Positions 36,301 to 45,449 of a stretch of 64,000 nucleotides of DNA are shown in pieces. Source of the DNA: Bacteroidota bacterium (GTDB lineage: Bacteria > Bacteroidota > Rhodothermia > Rhodothermales > UBA10348). The position numbers and the translations under genes were made by a program. The DNA lies in contig JAJCYP010000054.1 in NCBI GenBank assembly GCA_029262855.1, positions 22,998 through 86,997 on the forward strand, in the 5' to 3' direction. Position 1 is the stretch's first letter, and every line of letters starts with the position of its first letter. The notes below the pieces were generated by a model. That model saw only the letters and a list, made by a program, of their open reading frames with translations. It made no database searches and was not told the origin of the DNA.

Positions 36301-37249
36301 GCTGGGATTCAAGCTCCAGTTCATCCTGGAGCCCTTCATTGTCCTGAACAAGTCGGCCTCGTCCTGGACGGACCCGACCGTTTACCCGCCAACGCTCGAG
36401 CCGTACCTGTCGGCCGGTTTCGTCAAGGGGCTTCGGAATCCCGCCGACTACCGGGTGAAAGTGGTTGGTGACGGCGAAGGGCAATCGATCGAACTGGCCG
36501 TCGCTCGCCGGCTGACGTTGCCTGCGCGCCCGACGAACGTGCTTGTGTTCCGGGCGAATCCGGATGGAACCGAGACTCCCGTCCCGTACGGGTTCTGGGA
36601 CCTGACCGGGCCGGACTTCATCTCGGCTGAGTCAACCGCGCCGGCCACGTTTACCGCCGATCCCTCGATCGGCGAGAGTGACCTCCTTGTCCTCTTCGAG
36701 CCTCAGGTCGGCGGGGCGGGTGATCCGAAGATCACATGGAGAATCGGAATGAACTTCGTCTTCCGGGACAACCACAGTCCCGTCCAGGGTGATGTGCTGG
36801 ATGTGATCACGAGGAAGCCGTTCCTGGCCACCGACGCATTCGAGTTCTCCACCACGGGGGCAACGGTCACGCGGGCCAATCCCGACTCGCTGCTCGGCCT
36901 GGTCCGCGTGGTGCCCAACCCGTACGTGGTGACCAACTCGTTTGAAGCGCTCAATCCGTTCTCGACGGGACGCGGACCGCGCGTGATCAAGTTCACGAAT
37001 CTCCCGCCGTCGGCCATCGTCCGGATTTTCACCCTGAGTGGCAAGCAGGTGACTGTCCTGAGACGGGACGAGGGGTCCAACGAGGGCGTGCTCTTCGATC
37101 CACTGGCAGCGGTGAATCTGCTCAACGGGACGTTGGACTGGAATCTGGAGAGCGATGACGGCCTTACCATTGCCTACGGAGTCTACCTGTATCATGTTGA
37201 GGCGCCGGACTTGGGCGAGTCCACTGGCACCTTCGCCATCATCAAGTAG
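33386..37249 (+). CDS. Very large secreted protein with DNDG-type repeats and Por-type C-terminus
   Basis: A 1287-residue exported protein. The start is ATG 33386, 33404 or 33413; the last gives the best signal peptide (MQHIRLLAVVALLFVFG... KAQ). Between about residues 390 and 570 it has repeated Asp/Asn-rich calcium-binding-like motifs (YIDNDSDGEQ, DGIDNDGSN, ADGVDNDNDGAVDEGIDEG, DGIDNDGDWN), like thrombospondin-3 or dockerin loops. A fibronectin-III-like region follows near 710 (LSAVPGDGKVTLYWD). The last ~80 residues (LVRVVPNPYVV... GVYLYHVEAP) look like a T9SS type-A sorting domain. Together with the TonB receptor and PorV-like gene on either side it forms a unit. The function is unknown; surface binding or scaffolding is a guess. 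Confidence 0.85.
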   Translation: MAQHLYMTSMQHIRLLAVVALLFVFGTDVSKAQGVIDRNHVPSTERIDPFERRRDNIDGNNIRASITNYGQTANSGSPGDFFYEWPKNTGRRYIALTQLWVGARVRDNAGDSLFVVDVASFRTNPVDENISWTFEPIKGYVNPAGASLGIAQSDEFSSWPPFWPDKLSDDTDPGWTNSWNGFFGKNVFNADQEFFYKVGDDQYNKYPNYFPDSTDTSRKGLGIVAEVRTLAWSQILIDDVVFHIHGVKNDGTRDLDQVGLTIWLADLVGGDSQDDIPFFDLLEDVAFMTDADGVGDEFFGSDPVGQAVFAFLETPGNAVDRIDNDADASTATECSPSIGECNSPVVPESFLANENPINGKDDNGNGLIDENRTHTPFVGEQAVNVGVGYADYIDNDSDGEQGGPIITQEMIAQASSNSFQRWPPNPGNDAISTGPNGRPIVGILGLSDEDLGLSFADGIDNDGSNVTPTPAYRLLSEPGSPVVTQAIVDQAAGDAYGRYRVPGTRIILYQVGPEDLGKAYADGVDNDNDGAVDEGIDEGIDEMIDESRADGIDNDGDWNFLQDDVGLDGVGFSGDTGDGDGVPTTGAGTSFPGEKNIDVTDVSESDQIGITNVQIIPAFFLNFNSQTDRFLFNSFMIPGLFDENIPEPGENDLVVSSSTFPLKAGQTERISLAIILGITEDEVLNSRDKALQAYLEDYQFAQAPITPELSAVPGDGKVTLYWDSDSEDSFDNFLAGLGRNPNDFEGYRVYRSTDAAFLDALTITDGFGNALLRKPIAQFDKIDGFSGFHPVDVNGVKFFLGTNRQDPGEDEQGLTHSFVDTDVTNGIQYFYAVTAYDFGSTIDDIPPTETPIRIQRLADGTILTGRNVVAITPTAPVAGYVGADIKDLTRVEGATSSRIGYEIIDPTVLNDGERFRITFQDTLRLGGRNFPDTLITKNYSLTNVSTGEVLIDRSRSFLDGKEFPIFDTEGDPLGFKLQFILEPFIVLNKSASSWTDPTVYPPTLEPYLSAGFVKGLRNPADYRVKVVGDGEGQSIELAVARRLTLPARPTNVLVFRANPDGTETPVPYGFWDLTGPDFISAESTAPATFTADPSIGESDLLVLFEPQVGGAGDPKITWRIGMNFVFRDNHSPVQGDVLDVITRKPFLATDAFEFSTTGATVTRANPDSLLGLVRVVPNPYVVTNSFEALNPFSTGRGPRVIKFTNLPPSAIVRIFTLSGKQVTVLRRDEGSNEGVLFDPLAAVNLLNGTLDWNLESDDGLTIAYGVYLYHVEAPDLGESTGTFAIIK

Positions 37250-37274
37250 CCGACCCATGCTGACCATCAACACA

Positions 37275-38318
37275 ATGAAGGCTATCCGGCGGATCACATT
37301 CCTCCTGGCGGTGATCGGGTTCATCGGCCCGGATGCGGCTTGGGCGCAGTTCGATTCCACCACCCGCGCGGTGACCAAACGGGGCACCACGGCCGCGGAC
37401 TTCCTGAACATCCCCGTGGGCGCACGCGCCACGGCCATGGGCAATGCGGTGACGGCGACTATCGACGACGCCACATCGGTCTACTGGAATCCGGCCGGAC
37501 TAACCGCCATGGAAGGCGGCGGCTTCGCCGGCGAGTACGCTTCCTGGCTGGCGGGTGTCGAGTTCAATTTCGTTTCCGTAGTATTTCCAGCAGTCGGCGG
37601 TAAGCTGGCCGTCGGAATTACTTCCATGCGGACCCCGGAGATGGAGGTCACGACGGTGGCCAATCCAAACGGAACCGGCGAGACCTTCGACGCGGCCTCG
37701 TACGCAATCGCCCTGACATATGCGCGGGCGCTCACGGACCGCTTCTCGATTGGCGCGTCCATCAAGCGGATCAGCGAGCGGATCTGGAACACGGGCTCGT
37801 CCGGGACGGCCGTGGATATCGGGACCCAGTTTGTGACGCCGTTCCGCGGCATCCGGCTTGGGGCGAGTATTTCCAACTTTGGGTCCAAGCTCAAACTGAC
37901 CGGGGATGACCTCCTGGTCCGCGTCGACATCGACCCGGTCAATGCCGGAAACAACGAGTCCAACAGGGCCAGTCTGAATACCGACGAGTTCGATCTGCCG
38001 CTGACCATGCGGATCGGCCTGGCGGGCGAGGCCTACCAGTCCGGTGCCACCCGGCTGACCCTGGCCGTGGAGGCACTCAATCCCAACAGCAGCGAGCAGT
38101 ACGTGAACATCGGGGCCGAGCTCGGCCTGCTGAATGATCTCGTGATGCTCCGGGGCGGATACAGCGAACTCCTCCTGGATGACGCCGTCCGCTCGTTCTC
38201 CGTGGGCGCCGGCCTTCGGTACCGGTTCGCACCGCTTAACTTTTCCTTTGACTATGCCTATGAGGCCCAGGAGTACTTCGCCGACGTGAATCGCTTCACG
38301 ATGGCGATCCTGTTCTAG
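37275..38318 (+). CDS. PorV/PorQ-family outer-membrane protein
   Basis: A 347-residue barrel protein of the PorV/PorQ family (FadL-like), which in T9SS helps deliver cargo across the outer membrane. ATG 37275 gives signal peptide MKAIRRITFLLAVIGFIG... WAQ; ATG 37257 adds six residues. The conserved N-terminus is AADFLNIPVGARATAMGNAV followed by DDATSVYWNPAGLTAMEGG, diagnostic of the family. The protein ends in a terminal Phe (NRFTMAILF). Because it sits directly after the giant T9SS-type protein and before the T9SS-tagged amylase genes, a cargo-specific PorV role is plausible. Confidence 0.9.
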   Translation: MKAIRRITFLLAVIGFIGPDAAWAQFDSTTRAVTKRGTTAADFLNIPVGARATAMGNAVTATIDDATSVYWNPAGLTAMEGGGFAGEYASWLAGVEFNFVSVVFPAVGGKLAVGITSMRTPEMEVTTVANPNGTGETFDAASYAIALTYARALTDRFSIGASIKRISERIWNTGSSGTAVDIGTQFVTPFRGIRLGASISNFGSKLKLTGDDLLVRVDIDPVNAGNNESNRASLNTDEFDLPLTMRIGLAGEAYQSGATRLTLAVEALNPNSSEQYVNIGAELGLLNDLVMLRGGYSELLLDDAVRSFSVGAGLRYRFAPLNFSFDYAYEAQEYFADVNRFTMAILF

Positions 38319-38412
38319 GGCCCATTCCAACAAGACGATCACTCTGATCTATAGAACGGCAGCGTCCTCCCGAGACAATGCCGCCATCATTCATCCACCA
38401 CAAACACTCATC

Positions 38413-38418
38413 GGAGGA
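38413..38418 (+). promoter_or_regulatory. Strong Shine-Dalgarno site before the T9SS glycan-binding gene
   Basis: GGAGGA lies 5 bases upstream of ATG 38424. Strong sites of this kind are uncommon in Bacteroidota relatives, so this gene is probably highly translated. The gap 38319-38423 shows no clear -33/-7 promoter. Confidence 0.55.
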
Positions 38419-38423
38419 GCTAC

Positions 38424-40409
38424 ATGCACACCTCTACTAAGCTTGCGCGAGGACTGTTCATTACAGTCGCGATGCTGGCGATTGCAGGCACTGCCACCGC
38501 GCAGCGCACTGTGACGCTTACGCTGAATACAGCGACTGCGCCGGACACTGTCAATGCGCTTGATGAAATCCAGGTCCGCGGCCAACTCGGCAGCGGAACC
38601 GCCCTTCCTGACGGCGGCGTAATCGACTGGAACGACAACACAACCCTAAAACCGACCAATGTGGGCGGCGACTACTGGGAGATCGATTTCCAGATTCCGG
38701 ACGACGACGCTCTCCAGTTCAAGTTCTATTCACAGCTCCTTGAGGACGACGGACTCGGCGGCTGGGAAGACGGCGGCGACAACCACCAGGTTGCAGCAGG
38801 AACCGGCGATGTAACGATGCCGCTGCACTACTTCCACAAGGGAGCAGGCGCACCCTACGACTGGCGCCCGTTTGCGTCACAGGACGGTAAGGTCGCGGTG
38901 CACTACCGCGTCTTCGCCTGTACAGAGGACGGATCAAACGACCTCTACGTCCCGAGCAATCCTAGCATGTTCGTGGGAGTCCGCGGTGCGACCGAACCGG
39001 GCGTCCTTGATTGGGGAGTGACCAATGTGGTCCTGTCTCAGGAGAGCGACCTCGAAGGCACCCCAGGCTGGGATCTCTGGTCTGGTACTGCCTACTACGA
39101 TGCTGCCCAGGCGGGAGCAACTCAGGAGTACAAGTACGTCGTCGAGACGGATGTTGTAGGCTGGGAAGATTCCGATAACCGGACCTTCACGATTCCGGCT
39201 CAGGACACCACGCTCGCGTGGGTCTACTACGGCAACTCCAGCCCAACCACCTGTGCGGCGCAGCCGGTGACCTCAACGGTCATCTTCTCGGTTGACCTGA
39301 CTCCGCTTCAGGACATCGGAATCTTCGACAAGGCCCGCGGCGACACGCTGCAGGTCCGTGGTGGATTCAACAGTTGGAGTGGCGAAGACCCCGACAGAAG
39401 CCTCCTGCTTCCGTTCCCGGGGACGAACATCTTCGAGGCTGCGGTGCCCGTTACCGGTCTTCCGGCGGCGACGCTTCCGTACAAGTTCTTTATCAATTTC
39501 AACGATGAGAACTTCATCGCTGACTTCGGACAGAGCCCTCCGGGTGGCTGGGAAGAGCCCCTGTCAACCACGGGCGCGAACCGGACGTTTGTGTACGATG
39601 GTGACGAGAACAACGAGCAGTTCCTGGGAGACAAGAGATTCAATGATGTTCTCGAAGCCAACATCATTCCTCTGGGCACCAGCGTAGATGTTACGTTCAA
39701 CGTCGACATGAGCGGTCAGGCCAGAGATTTCGCGAATCCGTTTGTCGAGGGAACGCATTTTCCATTCCCGATCTTCCAGGATCCCATCTGGACGTTCACT
39801 CAGGGTTTCCCGGGCTTCAATGCCAATCCGGATCACCAGATGTCTACCAATGGAGACGGCACGTACTCCGTGACGGTCACGGTGAATGGCCCGACCTACT
39901 CGGGACTGCAGTACCTCTTCGGATTCGGTACCGATTCCGCCAACATGGCGGGTACGGAGATGGGTGGTGGCTTCGATGGCCTTGGCCGTCGTCGCGAGCG
40001 CTTCATCAAGCCGAATCCGGATGGCTCCTGGCCGGCTACCTATGAGATTGATGTCGAGGTCTTCCAGCCGGAAGGCGCGCTTCCCTTCGATACCAATCCG
40101 GCCGTAAGCGGAACGAACATCGAGCCGCTGGATGGAGAGCTCCCCCAGAGGGTGGCGCTCAGCCAGAACTTCCCGAACCCCTTCAATCCGTCCACTTCGT
40201 TCGAGTACAGCTTGACGAAGACGGCGGACGTAAAGGTTCGGGTCTACGATGTCCTCGGACGCGTAGTGGCGACTCTGGTGGACGGCGTACAGCCAGCTGC
40301 CAGCTACCGTCTGTCCTTCAATGCCAGCCAGTTGGCGAGCGGTACCTACATCTACCGTCTCGACACGGCCGGGCATTCGCTGACGCGCACCATGGTGCTT
40401 CTGAAGTAA
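38424..40409 (+). CDS. Secreted carbohydrate-binding-type protein with T9SS sorting domain
   Basis: A 661-residue exported, apparently non-catalytic protein. The signal peptide is MHTSTKLARGLFITVAML... TAQ-R. Three to four beta-sandwich modules follow that look like CBM20/48-type starch-binding repeats (VTLTLNTATAPDTVNALDEI, VIFSVDLTPLQDIGIFDKAR with RGGFNSWSGEDPDRS, and a third at about 440-560). The C-terminal T9SS type-A domain (about 577-661) has LSQNFPNPFNPSTSFEYSL, VYDVLGRVVATLVDG and SGTYIYRLDT. It is probably displayed on the surface and binds starch for the neighbouring amylase. A hairpin terminator follows. Domain family is inferred from sequence pattern, so binding specificity is untested. 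Confidence 0.85.
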   Translation: MHTSTKLARGLFITVAMLAIAGTATAQRTVTLTLNTATAPDTVNALDEIQVRGQLGSGTALPDGGVIDWNDNTTLKPTNVGGDYWEIDFQIPDDDALQFKFYSQLLEDDGLGGWEDGGDNHQVAAGTGDVTMPLHYFHKGAGAPYDWRPFASQDGKVAVHYRVFACTEDGSNDLYVPSNPSMFVGVRGATEPGVLDWGVTNVVLSQESDLEGTPGWDLWSGTAYYDAAQAGATQEYKYVVETDVVGWEDSDNRTFTIPAQDTTLAWVYYGNSSPTTCAAQPVTSTVIFSVDLTPLQDIGIFDKARGDTLQVRGGFNSWSGEDPDRSLLLPFPGTNIFEAAVPVTGLPAATLPYKFFINFNDENFIADFGQSPPGGWEEPLSTTGANRTFVYDGDENNEQFLGDKRFNDVLEANIIPLGTSVDVTFNVDMSGQARDFANPFVEGTHFPFPIFQDPIWTFTQGFPGFNANPDHQMSTNGDGTYSVTVTVNGPTYSGLQYLFGFGTDSANMAGTEMGGGFDGLGRRRERFIKPNPDGSWPATYEIDVEVFQPEGALPFDTNPAVSGTNIEPLDGELPQRVALSQNFPNPFNPSTSFEYSLTKTADVKVRVYDVLGRVVATLVDGVQPAASYRLSFNASQLASGTYIYRLDTAGHSLTRTMVLLK

Positions 40410-40451
40410 GCTGATTGCCGTGGGTACTGCCCACAGGCTCTTTTCAGACGT

Positions 40452-40490
40452 AAGGGGGCCGGCCCGCGCGACGCGTGTGTCGGCCCCTTT
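40452..40490 (+). terminator. Intrinsic terminator after the T9SS glycan-binding gene
   Basis: AAGGGGGCCG and CGGCCCCTTT form a stem with an 18-base loop, ending in a short T-run. It separates the surface-binding gene from the amylase genes, so the latter may need a promoter between 40491 and 40514 or depend on read-through. Confidence 0.65.
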
Positions 40491-40514
40491 GCATCTGTTC
40501 AAAACCTGATTTCC

Positions 40515-43500
40515 GTGACCCGAATCTCGCTTCTCCTGATTGCTCTGACTGTGTTCGTGGCTCCGGCCCGGGCCCAGCAACTGGACGTCAGTTTCCGCTA
40601 CGTGCCGTCGGGTGTGGTCGAAAACGCCTTCGTCCCGGGCTCCTTCAACGGCTGGGGACAGCCGTATGCCAGTGGCAGCTGCATCGCAGATGGTCACGAA
40701 TCCCAGATGGCCTTCGTCCGATTCGAGAACTACTGGGTGAAGACCATCCCCCTGGACATCGGCACGCGCTACACCTACAAGATTCAGGTCCATCGCAACG
40801 TCTCCGGGACCGACTGCGAGTGGATCTCGGACCCGTTGAACGCTCAGGTGACCGGACCGAACAGCGATTCCGTCCTCGACGTCACCGACCCGATGACCTT
40901 TCAGCCCGCCGAGGAGCTCTCGGCCTCGGGGCTGGTCCGCTATTTTTCCGTCGGACTCTTTTCCACGGAGGACATCACGGATATCTCCTTCACCATCAAC
41001 GGGGTGACGCGGACCGATGGCCTGGACTTCTTCGACAGCGCAACCGGGGTCTTCCGATTCGAATTGGATCGCGATGTTCGCTCCGGTGCACAATTCAGAA
41101 TCGACGCCACAGATGTCGGCGCGCGTGCGCTGAGCGTCGAGATCGGCGAACTGCAGCCACCGGTTGAGTGGCTGGATACCGACTATTCCACGGTGGGTGA
41201 GAGCGCGACGCTACGCGGCATCATCACCCGCCTGGACGGAACCATTGATCCGACTCTGACGGAGGCTACCCTCCTGCGCGAGGGCGGGGCGTCCGCCTCG
41301 GTGACCGTCGAAAGCGGCGAGGTGAACCACGAGGCCACCCTGGACCTGGGCGCGAACGTCTTCCGCCTGCAGGCCGCATTGGACGGCCAGACATTCACCG
41401 GCGACCCTTTCACCGTCACCCGACGACTCCCCCCGCGAGAGGCCTATGCGGTCACGCCCACCGTCGGCGGTTCCGGCTTCAGTGTCATTCTGGACCTCCA
41501 GGGGACCGCCAACCTCCCCGCCGATTACGAGGTCGCCTGGTCCTTCGACGAAGTGCTCAGCACCGCCAGCGCCTCAGGCATCTCGGCACAGGGACTCAGC
41601 CTCACGGCTACCGCCAGTGGCCCGGGAGAACTCTACTTCGATGTCGATGTCACGGCAGCCGGAGCGCGGGTTGATCAGCTGCGCATCGCCGCCATCGTGG
41701 AGGACGACGGGACCGTCCGGGCCATGGAGTACGCCGACACGGCGAAGTGGACGAAGCGCGCCGTGGTCTACGAGATATTCCCGCTGCAGTTTGGGCCAAC
41801 CGCGGCGGGCTCCGTTGCTGCTCCAGGCGACCGCCTGCGGAAGATCACGGACGAGCTCGATTACATCGCCGACATGGGCTTCAACACCATCTGGTTCATG
41901 CCCATCATGCGGAATCGCAACGGCATGACTCCCGTCGGTGCCGGCTACAACATCATCGACTTCAAGCGCATCGACGAGCGCCTGGGATCCGCGGATGACT
42001 TCCGTGCGCTGGTGGACCGTGCCCACGAACTTGGAATCAGAATCGTACTGGACCTCACACCGAGTCACGTCTCACCCGATCATCCCTGGGTCACCAGCCT
42101 CAAGGAAGGGGGTCCGTTTTCCGACTACATCCAGACCACGCCGTCCTCGCACAATCGCGGTCAGGATGGTCGCGGTGCCAACCTCAGCGAGATCTGGCAG
42201 CAGTTCAACGGCGAGAACCTCTACCGCAAGTATGACGGGTTCGGCGATCTGGCCAATTTGAATTGGGACAACGATGACCTGCAGGCCGAGATGCTGGACG
42301 TGTTTACCTACTGGCTGGACGAGTTCGACATCGACGGATTCCGAATGGACGTGTGGTGGGGGCCGATTCGGCGCTATGGCGCCGCGCGGTTTGCCCAGCC
42401 GACGCGCGAGGTCATCAAGCGTCAGCGTCCGGACGCCTGGATCCTCGGCGAGATAGTCGGGACAGGTGGGGGGACCGAGGTCTACTATGCGGATACCGAT
42501 CGAGGCACCAGCCTGGCCGGCGGGCTGGACTCGGCCTATGACTGGGGCCTGTTTCACGACGCGCTCCGTGGCACCTTCGGAGACCTGACGGCCTACGAAT
42601 CCAAGATCCGCAACGGCGACTTCTGGCCCGGACCCAACGCGCGCTATTTCCGGTTCCTCGAAAACCACGATGAGGAGCGGATGGCCAAGTACCGGTCACC
42701 GGACCAGCAGCGACCCTTGTCGGCGATGCTGCTCACGACTACCGGTGTACCGATGGTCTATGCCGGCCAGGAAGTGGGTTTCGGCTCCGGATCGGGAGAC
42801 ACGCGAAGGGCTGCCGTTGATTGGAACACCCCGGACAACGCCCCGCTGGCCACCCACTACCAGGCGTTCGCCCAGGCCCGCCAGCAGTTTCCGGCCTTCT
42901 GGTCGCAGGATTACGCGTCACTCTTTGTGGGACGACCGTTCTCCGGGACGCCCCGGGTCTATGCCTTCGCGCGCCCGTACCTGGATCAGAACGCGGTCGT
43001 GGCCATCAACTTCGAGTCGACGGCATCGACCGTGACCTTTGATCCGTCGTCGGCCATGCAGATGTCGACGGACGGCCCGATTCCGTACTACGACATCTTC
43101 GCCGATACCTCCGCTGCCTATCTGGGTGAGTTCGAGATCACGTTGCCTCCGTACGGGGCCACGGTCTTCATTACCTCGGATGCACCCGGTTTCGAGTTGC
43201 CCGATCTGCCTGCGTTGCCATACGGCGCTGTGTACACGGGCGTGGACGGTGCGTCGCCGGACTTGCCGACACGGATCGCGCTGCATCCGGCCTGGCCGAA
43301 TCCCTTCAATCCAGCAACACGCATTTCGTACGAACTCAGCCGGTCCGGCGATGTCCGTCTCGAGGTGTTCGACATGCTCGGGCGACGGGTCAGCGTCCTG
43401 GCCGAGGGGCTGCAGACCGCCGGCCGTCACGAGGTGTCGTTTGACGCCGGCGCACTGCCGAGCGGGACGTATCTGTATCGATTGAGTGCGAGTGGGCAGT

Positions 43501-43532
43501 CCTTCACGCGCACCATGGTGCTGGTAAAATGA
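40515..43532 (+). CDS. Secreted GH13 alpha-amylase-family enzyme with T9SS sorting domain
   Basis: A 1005-residue glycoside hydrolase that cleaves alpha-glucans outside the cell. GTG 40515 gives a signal peptide (MTRISLLLIALTVFVAPA RA-Q). An N-terminal CBM48-like module follows (FVPGSFNGWGQPYASG), then beta-sandwich domains to about 410. The GH13 barrel begins AVVYEIFPLQFGP near 417. Catalytic residues are intact: nucleophile Asp in DGFRMDVWWG (about 611), acid/base Glu in ILGEIVG (about 645) and the third Asp in FLENHDEERM (about 718). The last ~80 residues are a T9SS type-A domain (AWPNPFNPATRISYEL, GTYLYRLSASG). The stop overlaps the next gene (ATGA), so they are co-translated. The sub-family (amylase versus pullulanase) is uncertain. 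Confidence 0.92.
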   Translation: MTRISLLLIALTVFVAPARAQQLDVSFRYVPSGVVENAFVPGSFNGWGQPYASGSCIADGHESQMAFVRFENYWVKTIPLDIGTRYTYKIQVHRNVSGTDCEWISDPLNAQVTGPNSDSVLDVTDPMTFQPAEELSASGLVRYFSVGLFSTEDITDISFTINGVTRTDGLDFFDSATGVFRFELDRDVRSGAQFRIDATDVGARALSVEIGELQPPVEWLDTDYSTVGESATLRGIITRLDGTIDPTLTEATLLREGGASASVTVESGEVNHEATLDLGANVFRLQAALDGQTFTGDPFTVTRRLPPREAYAVTPTVGGSGFSVILDLQGTANLPADYEVAWSFDEVLSTASASGISAQGLSLTATASGPGELYFDVDVTAAGARVDQLRIAAIVEDDGTVRAMEYADTAKWTKRAVVYEIFPLQFGPTAAGSVAAPGDRLRKITDELDYIADMGFNTIWFMPIMRNRNGMTPVGAGYNIIDFKRIDERLGSADDFRALVDRAHELGIRIVLDLTPSHVSPDHPWVTSLKEGGPFSDYIQTTPSSHNRGQDGRGANLSEIWQQFNGENLYRKYDGFGDLANLNWDNDDLQAEMLDVFTYWLDEFDIDGFRMDVWWGPIRRYGAARFAQPTREVIKRQRPDAWILGEIVGTGGGTEVYYADTDRGTSLAGGLDSAYDWGLFHDALRGTFGDLTAYESKIRNGDFWPGPNARYFRFLENHDEERMAKYRSPDQQRPLSAMLLTTTGVPMVYAGQEVGFGSGSGDTRRAAVDWNTPDNAPLATHYQAFAQARQQFPAFWSQDYASLFVGRPFSGTPRVYAFARPYLDQNAVVAINFESTASTVTFDPSSAMQMSTDGPIPYYDIFADTSAAYLGEFEITLPPYGATVFITSDAPGFELPDLPALPYGAVYTGVDGASPDLPTRIALHPAWPNPFNPATRISYELSRSGDVRLEVFDMLGRRVSVLAEGLQTAGRHEVSFDAGALPSGTYLYRLSASGQSFTRTMVLVK

Positions 43533-45442
43533 TGCGGCCGCTGCTCCTGATTGCTGCCGCGGGCCTCATCTCGGCGTGTGGGGGCCCGCCGGCGGGCGAG
43601 GCCGTGCCGCAGGGCACCGTCATCGACGGCGCGGGCGCGTCAGAGACCGTCCCCGCCTGGGCGGCCGACATGATCTGGTACCAGATCTTCCCGGAGCGTT
43701 TCGCAAACGGAGACCCGGGCAACGATCCTTCCCGGGACTCCCTGCCCCATCCGGAGGAGATCCCCGAGTCCTGGACCCGGTCCGAGTGGACATCGGATTG
43801 GTACGCCCGCGCCGATTGGGAGCGGGAAAAGTCCGACGACCATTTCTGGACGGTCCGCGACAGGCGCTACGGCGGGGATCTGCAGGGCGTCATCGACAGA
43901 CTGGACTACATCCAGCGTCTGGGTGTCACCGGCATCTACTTCAATCCGCTCTTCTGGGCGCGGTCGGAGCACAAGTATGACGGGAATACCTTCCACCACA
44001 TCGATCCCTATTTCGGCCCGGACCCCGAGGGTGACTTCGCCCTGATGGCGACGGAATCGAGCGACCCGGCAACCTGGAAGATGACGGCAGCCGATGCGCT
44101 CTTCTTCGAGATGCTCGATGCCGCGCACGCCCGGGACCTCCGCGTCATCATCGACGGGGTCTTCAACCACTCGGGGCGCGACTTCTTCGCCTTCCGGGAT
44201 CTGTACGAGAACCAGCAGGAGTCGGCCTACACCGATTGGTACACGGTGCTCGAGTGGGATGACCCCTCAACGCCGGAGAACGAGTTCGACTGGACCGGTT
44301 GGTGGGATGCGAAGTCGCTGCCGGAATTTGCCGACAACGCGGCGGGCACCGACTTGCACCCGGGACCTAAGGCCTACGTGTTCGATGCCACCCGAAAATG
44401 GATGGATCCAAACGGCGATGGAGACCCGTCAGACGGTGTGGACGGATGGAGGCTGGACGTGGTGGCCGATGTACCGACGGGTTTCTGGGCAGATTGGAAT
44501 ACGCACGTCAGAAGCGTTAATCCGGCGGCCTATACGGTGGCGGAGCTCTGGGAAGAGGCCGCCGAAACGGTGGCGCAGGGCCGGTTCTCGGCCCTCATGA
44601 ACTACTACGGATTCGCCTTCCCGACGAAGGGTTTCTTGGTGGACGGCCGGATGCCGGCCACCGATTTCGTCTCGGCGCTGGCCGAACGCCTGCGGTCACA
44701 TCGCCCAGAGGTGGAGTACGCCGTCCAGAATCTCATCGATTCGCACGACACGGATCGGGTCGCCTCAATGGTCGTCAACGCCGGGCGTGATCTGCCCTAT
44801 CAGCGAGAGGATTGGGAAATCTGGTGGGACTTCGATTGGGGCGCATCGAATTCCGCGAACAGTGCCGAGTACCTGATTCGCAAGCCCAGCGCCGGGGAGC
44901 GGGCCATTCAGCGCCTGGTGGCGCTATTTCAGATGACCCACGTGGGCGCTCCGATGGTTTATTACGGGACCGAGGCCGGCATGTGGTCGGCCGACGATCC
45001 CGATGATCGCCAGCCCATGTGGTGGCCCGAGATGGCGTTCGAGCCTGTGAACACGCATCCCGCCTCCGGGCCGGTCGATCCCATTGCGGTAGGCTTCGAC
45101 CGGGAGGTCTACGACTTCTATCGCGAAGTCATCGCCCTCCGCCGTGCCTATGCCGCACTCCGCCGAGGCTCCCTGGAATTCCTCTCGGCGGACGATGCGG
45201 CCCAGACGGTCGCATACATCCGGGGCCACGAGGAAGAGATGCTGGTCGTGGCAATCAATCGATCGGACCGCCCGCAAAGCCTTTCCTTTACCGAGGACCA
45301 GTTGTCACTCGGCGAAGGCGAGGGGCTCTACCCGGTCTTTTCCACGGGCCAAGAGGCGGTATTGACTGCCGAAAACGGCCGCGTCACTCTCACCCTTCAA
45401 CCGATGACCGGAGTCGTGCTGGAACGAACCGGAGTCGAATAG
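43529..45442 (+). CDS. GH13 lipoprotein, cyclomaltodextrinase/neopullulanase-like
   Basis: A 637-residue GH13 enzyme. The start ATG 43529 gives a lipoprotein signal (LLLIAAAGLISAC, Cys17), so it is probably periplasmic or on the outer surface. There is no T9SS domain. The barrel begins MIWYQIFPERFANGDPGND near 48. It has the sub-family segment KYDGNTFHHIDPYFG, nucleophile GWRLDVVAD (about 310), acid/base VAELWEE (about 339) and DSHDTDRVAS (about 406), all intact. This pattern fits maltodextrin-cleaving enzymes such as cyclomaltodextrinase. It overlaps the upstream amylase gene by 4 bases and precedes the MFS transporter by 7 bases, so it is in the same operon. Confidence 0.92.
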   Translation: MMRPLLLIAAAGLISACGGPPAGEAVPQGTVIDGAGASETVPAWAADMIWYQIFPERFANGDPGNDPSRDSLPHPEEIPESWTRSEWTSDWYARADWEREKSDDHFWTVRDRRYGGDLQGVIDRLDYIQRLGVTGIYFNPLFWARSEHKYDGNTFHHIDPYFGPDPEGDFALMATESSDPATWKMTAADALFFEMLDAAHARDLRVIIDGVFNHSGRDFFAFRDLYENQQESAYTDWYTVLEWDDPSTPENEFDWTGWWDAKSLPEFADNAAGTDLHPGPKAYVFDATRKWMDPNGDGDPSDGVDGWRLDVVADVPTGFWADWNTHVRSVNPAAYTVAELWEEAAETVAQGRFSALMNYYGFAFPTKGFLVDGRMPATDFVSALAERLRSHRPEVEYAVQNLIDSHDTDRVASMVVNAGRDLPYQREDWEIWWDFDWGASNSANSAEYLIRKPSAGERAIQRLVALFQMTHVGAPMVYYGTEAGMWSADDPDDRQPMWWPEMAFEPVNTHPASGPVDPIAVGFDREVYDFYREVIALRRAYAALRRGSLEFLSADDAAQTVAYIRGHEEEMLVVAINRSDRPQSLSFTEDQLSLGEGEGLYPVFSTGQEAVLTAENGRVTLTLQPMTGVVLERTGVE

Positions 45443-45449
45443 CCCGACC

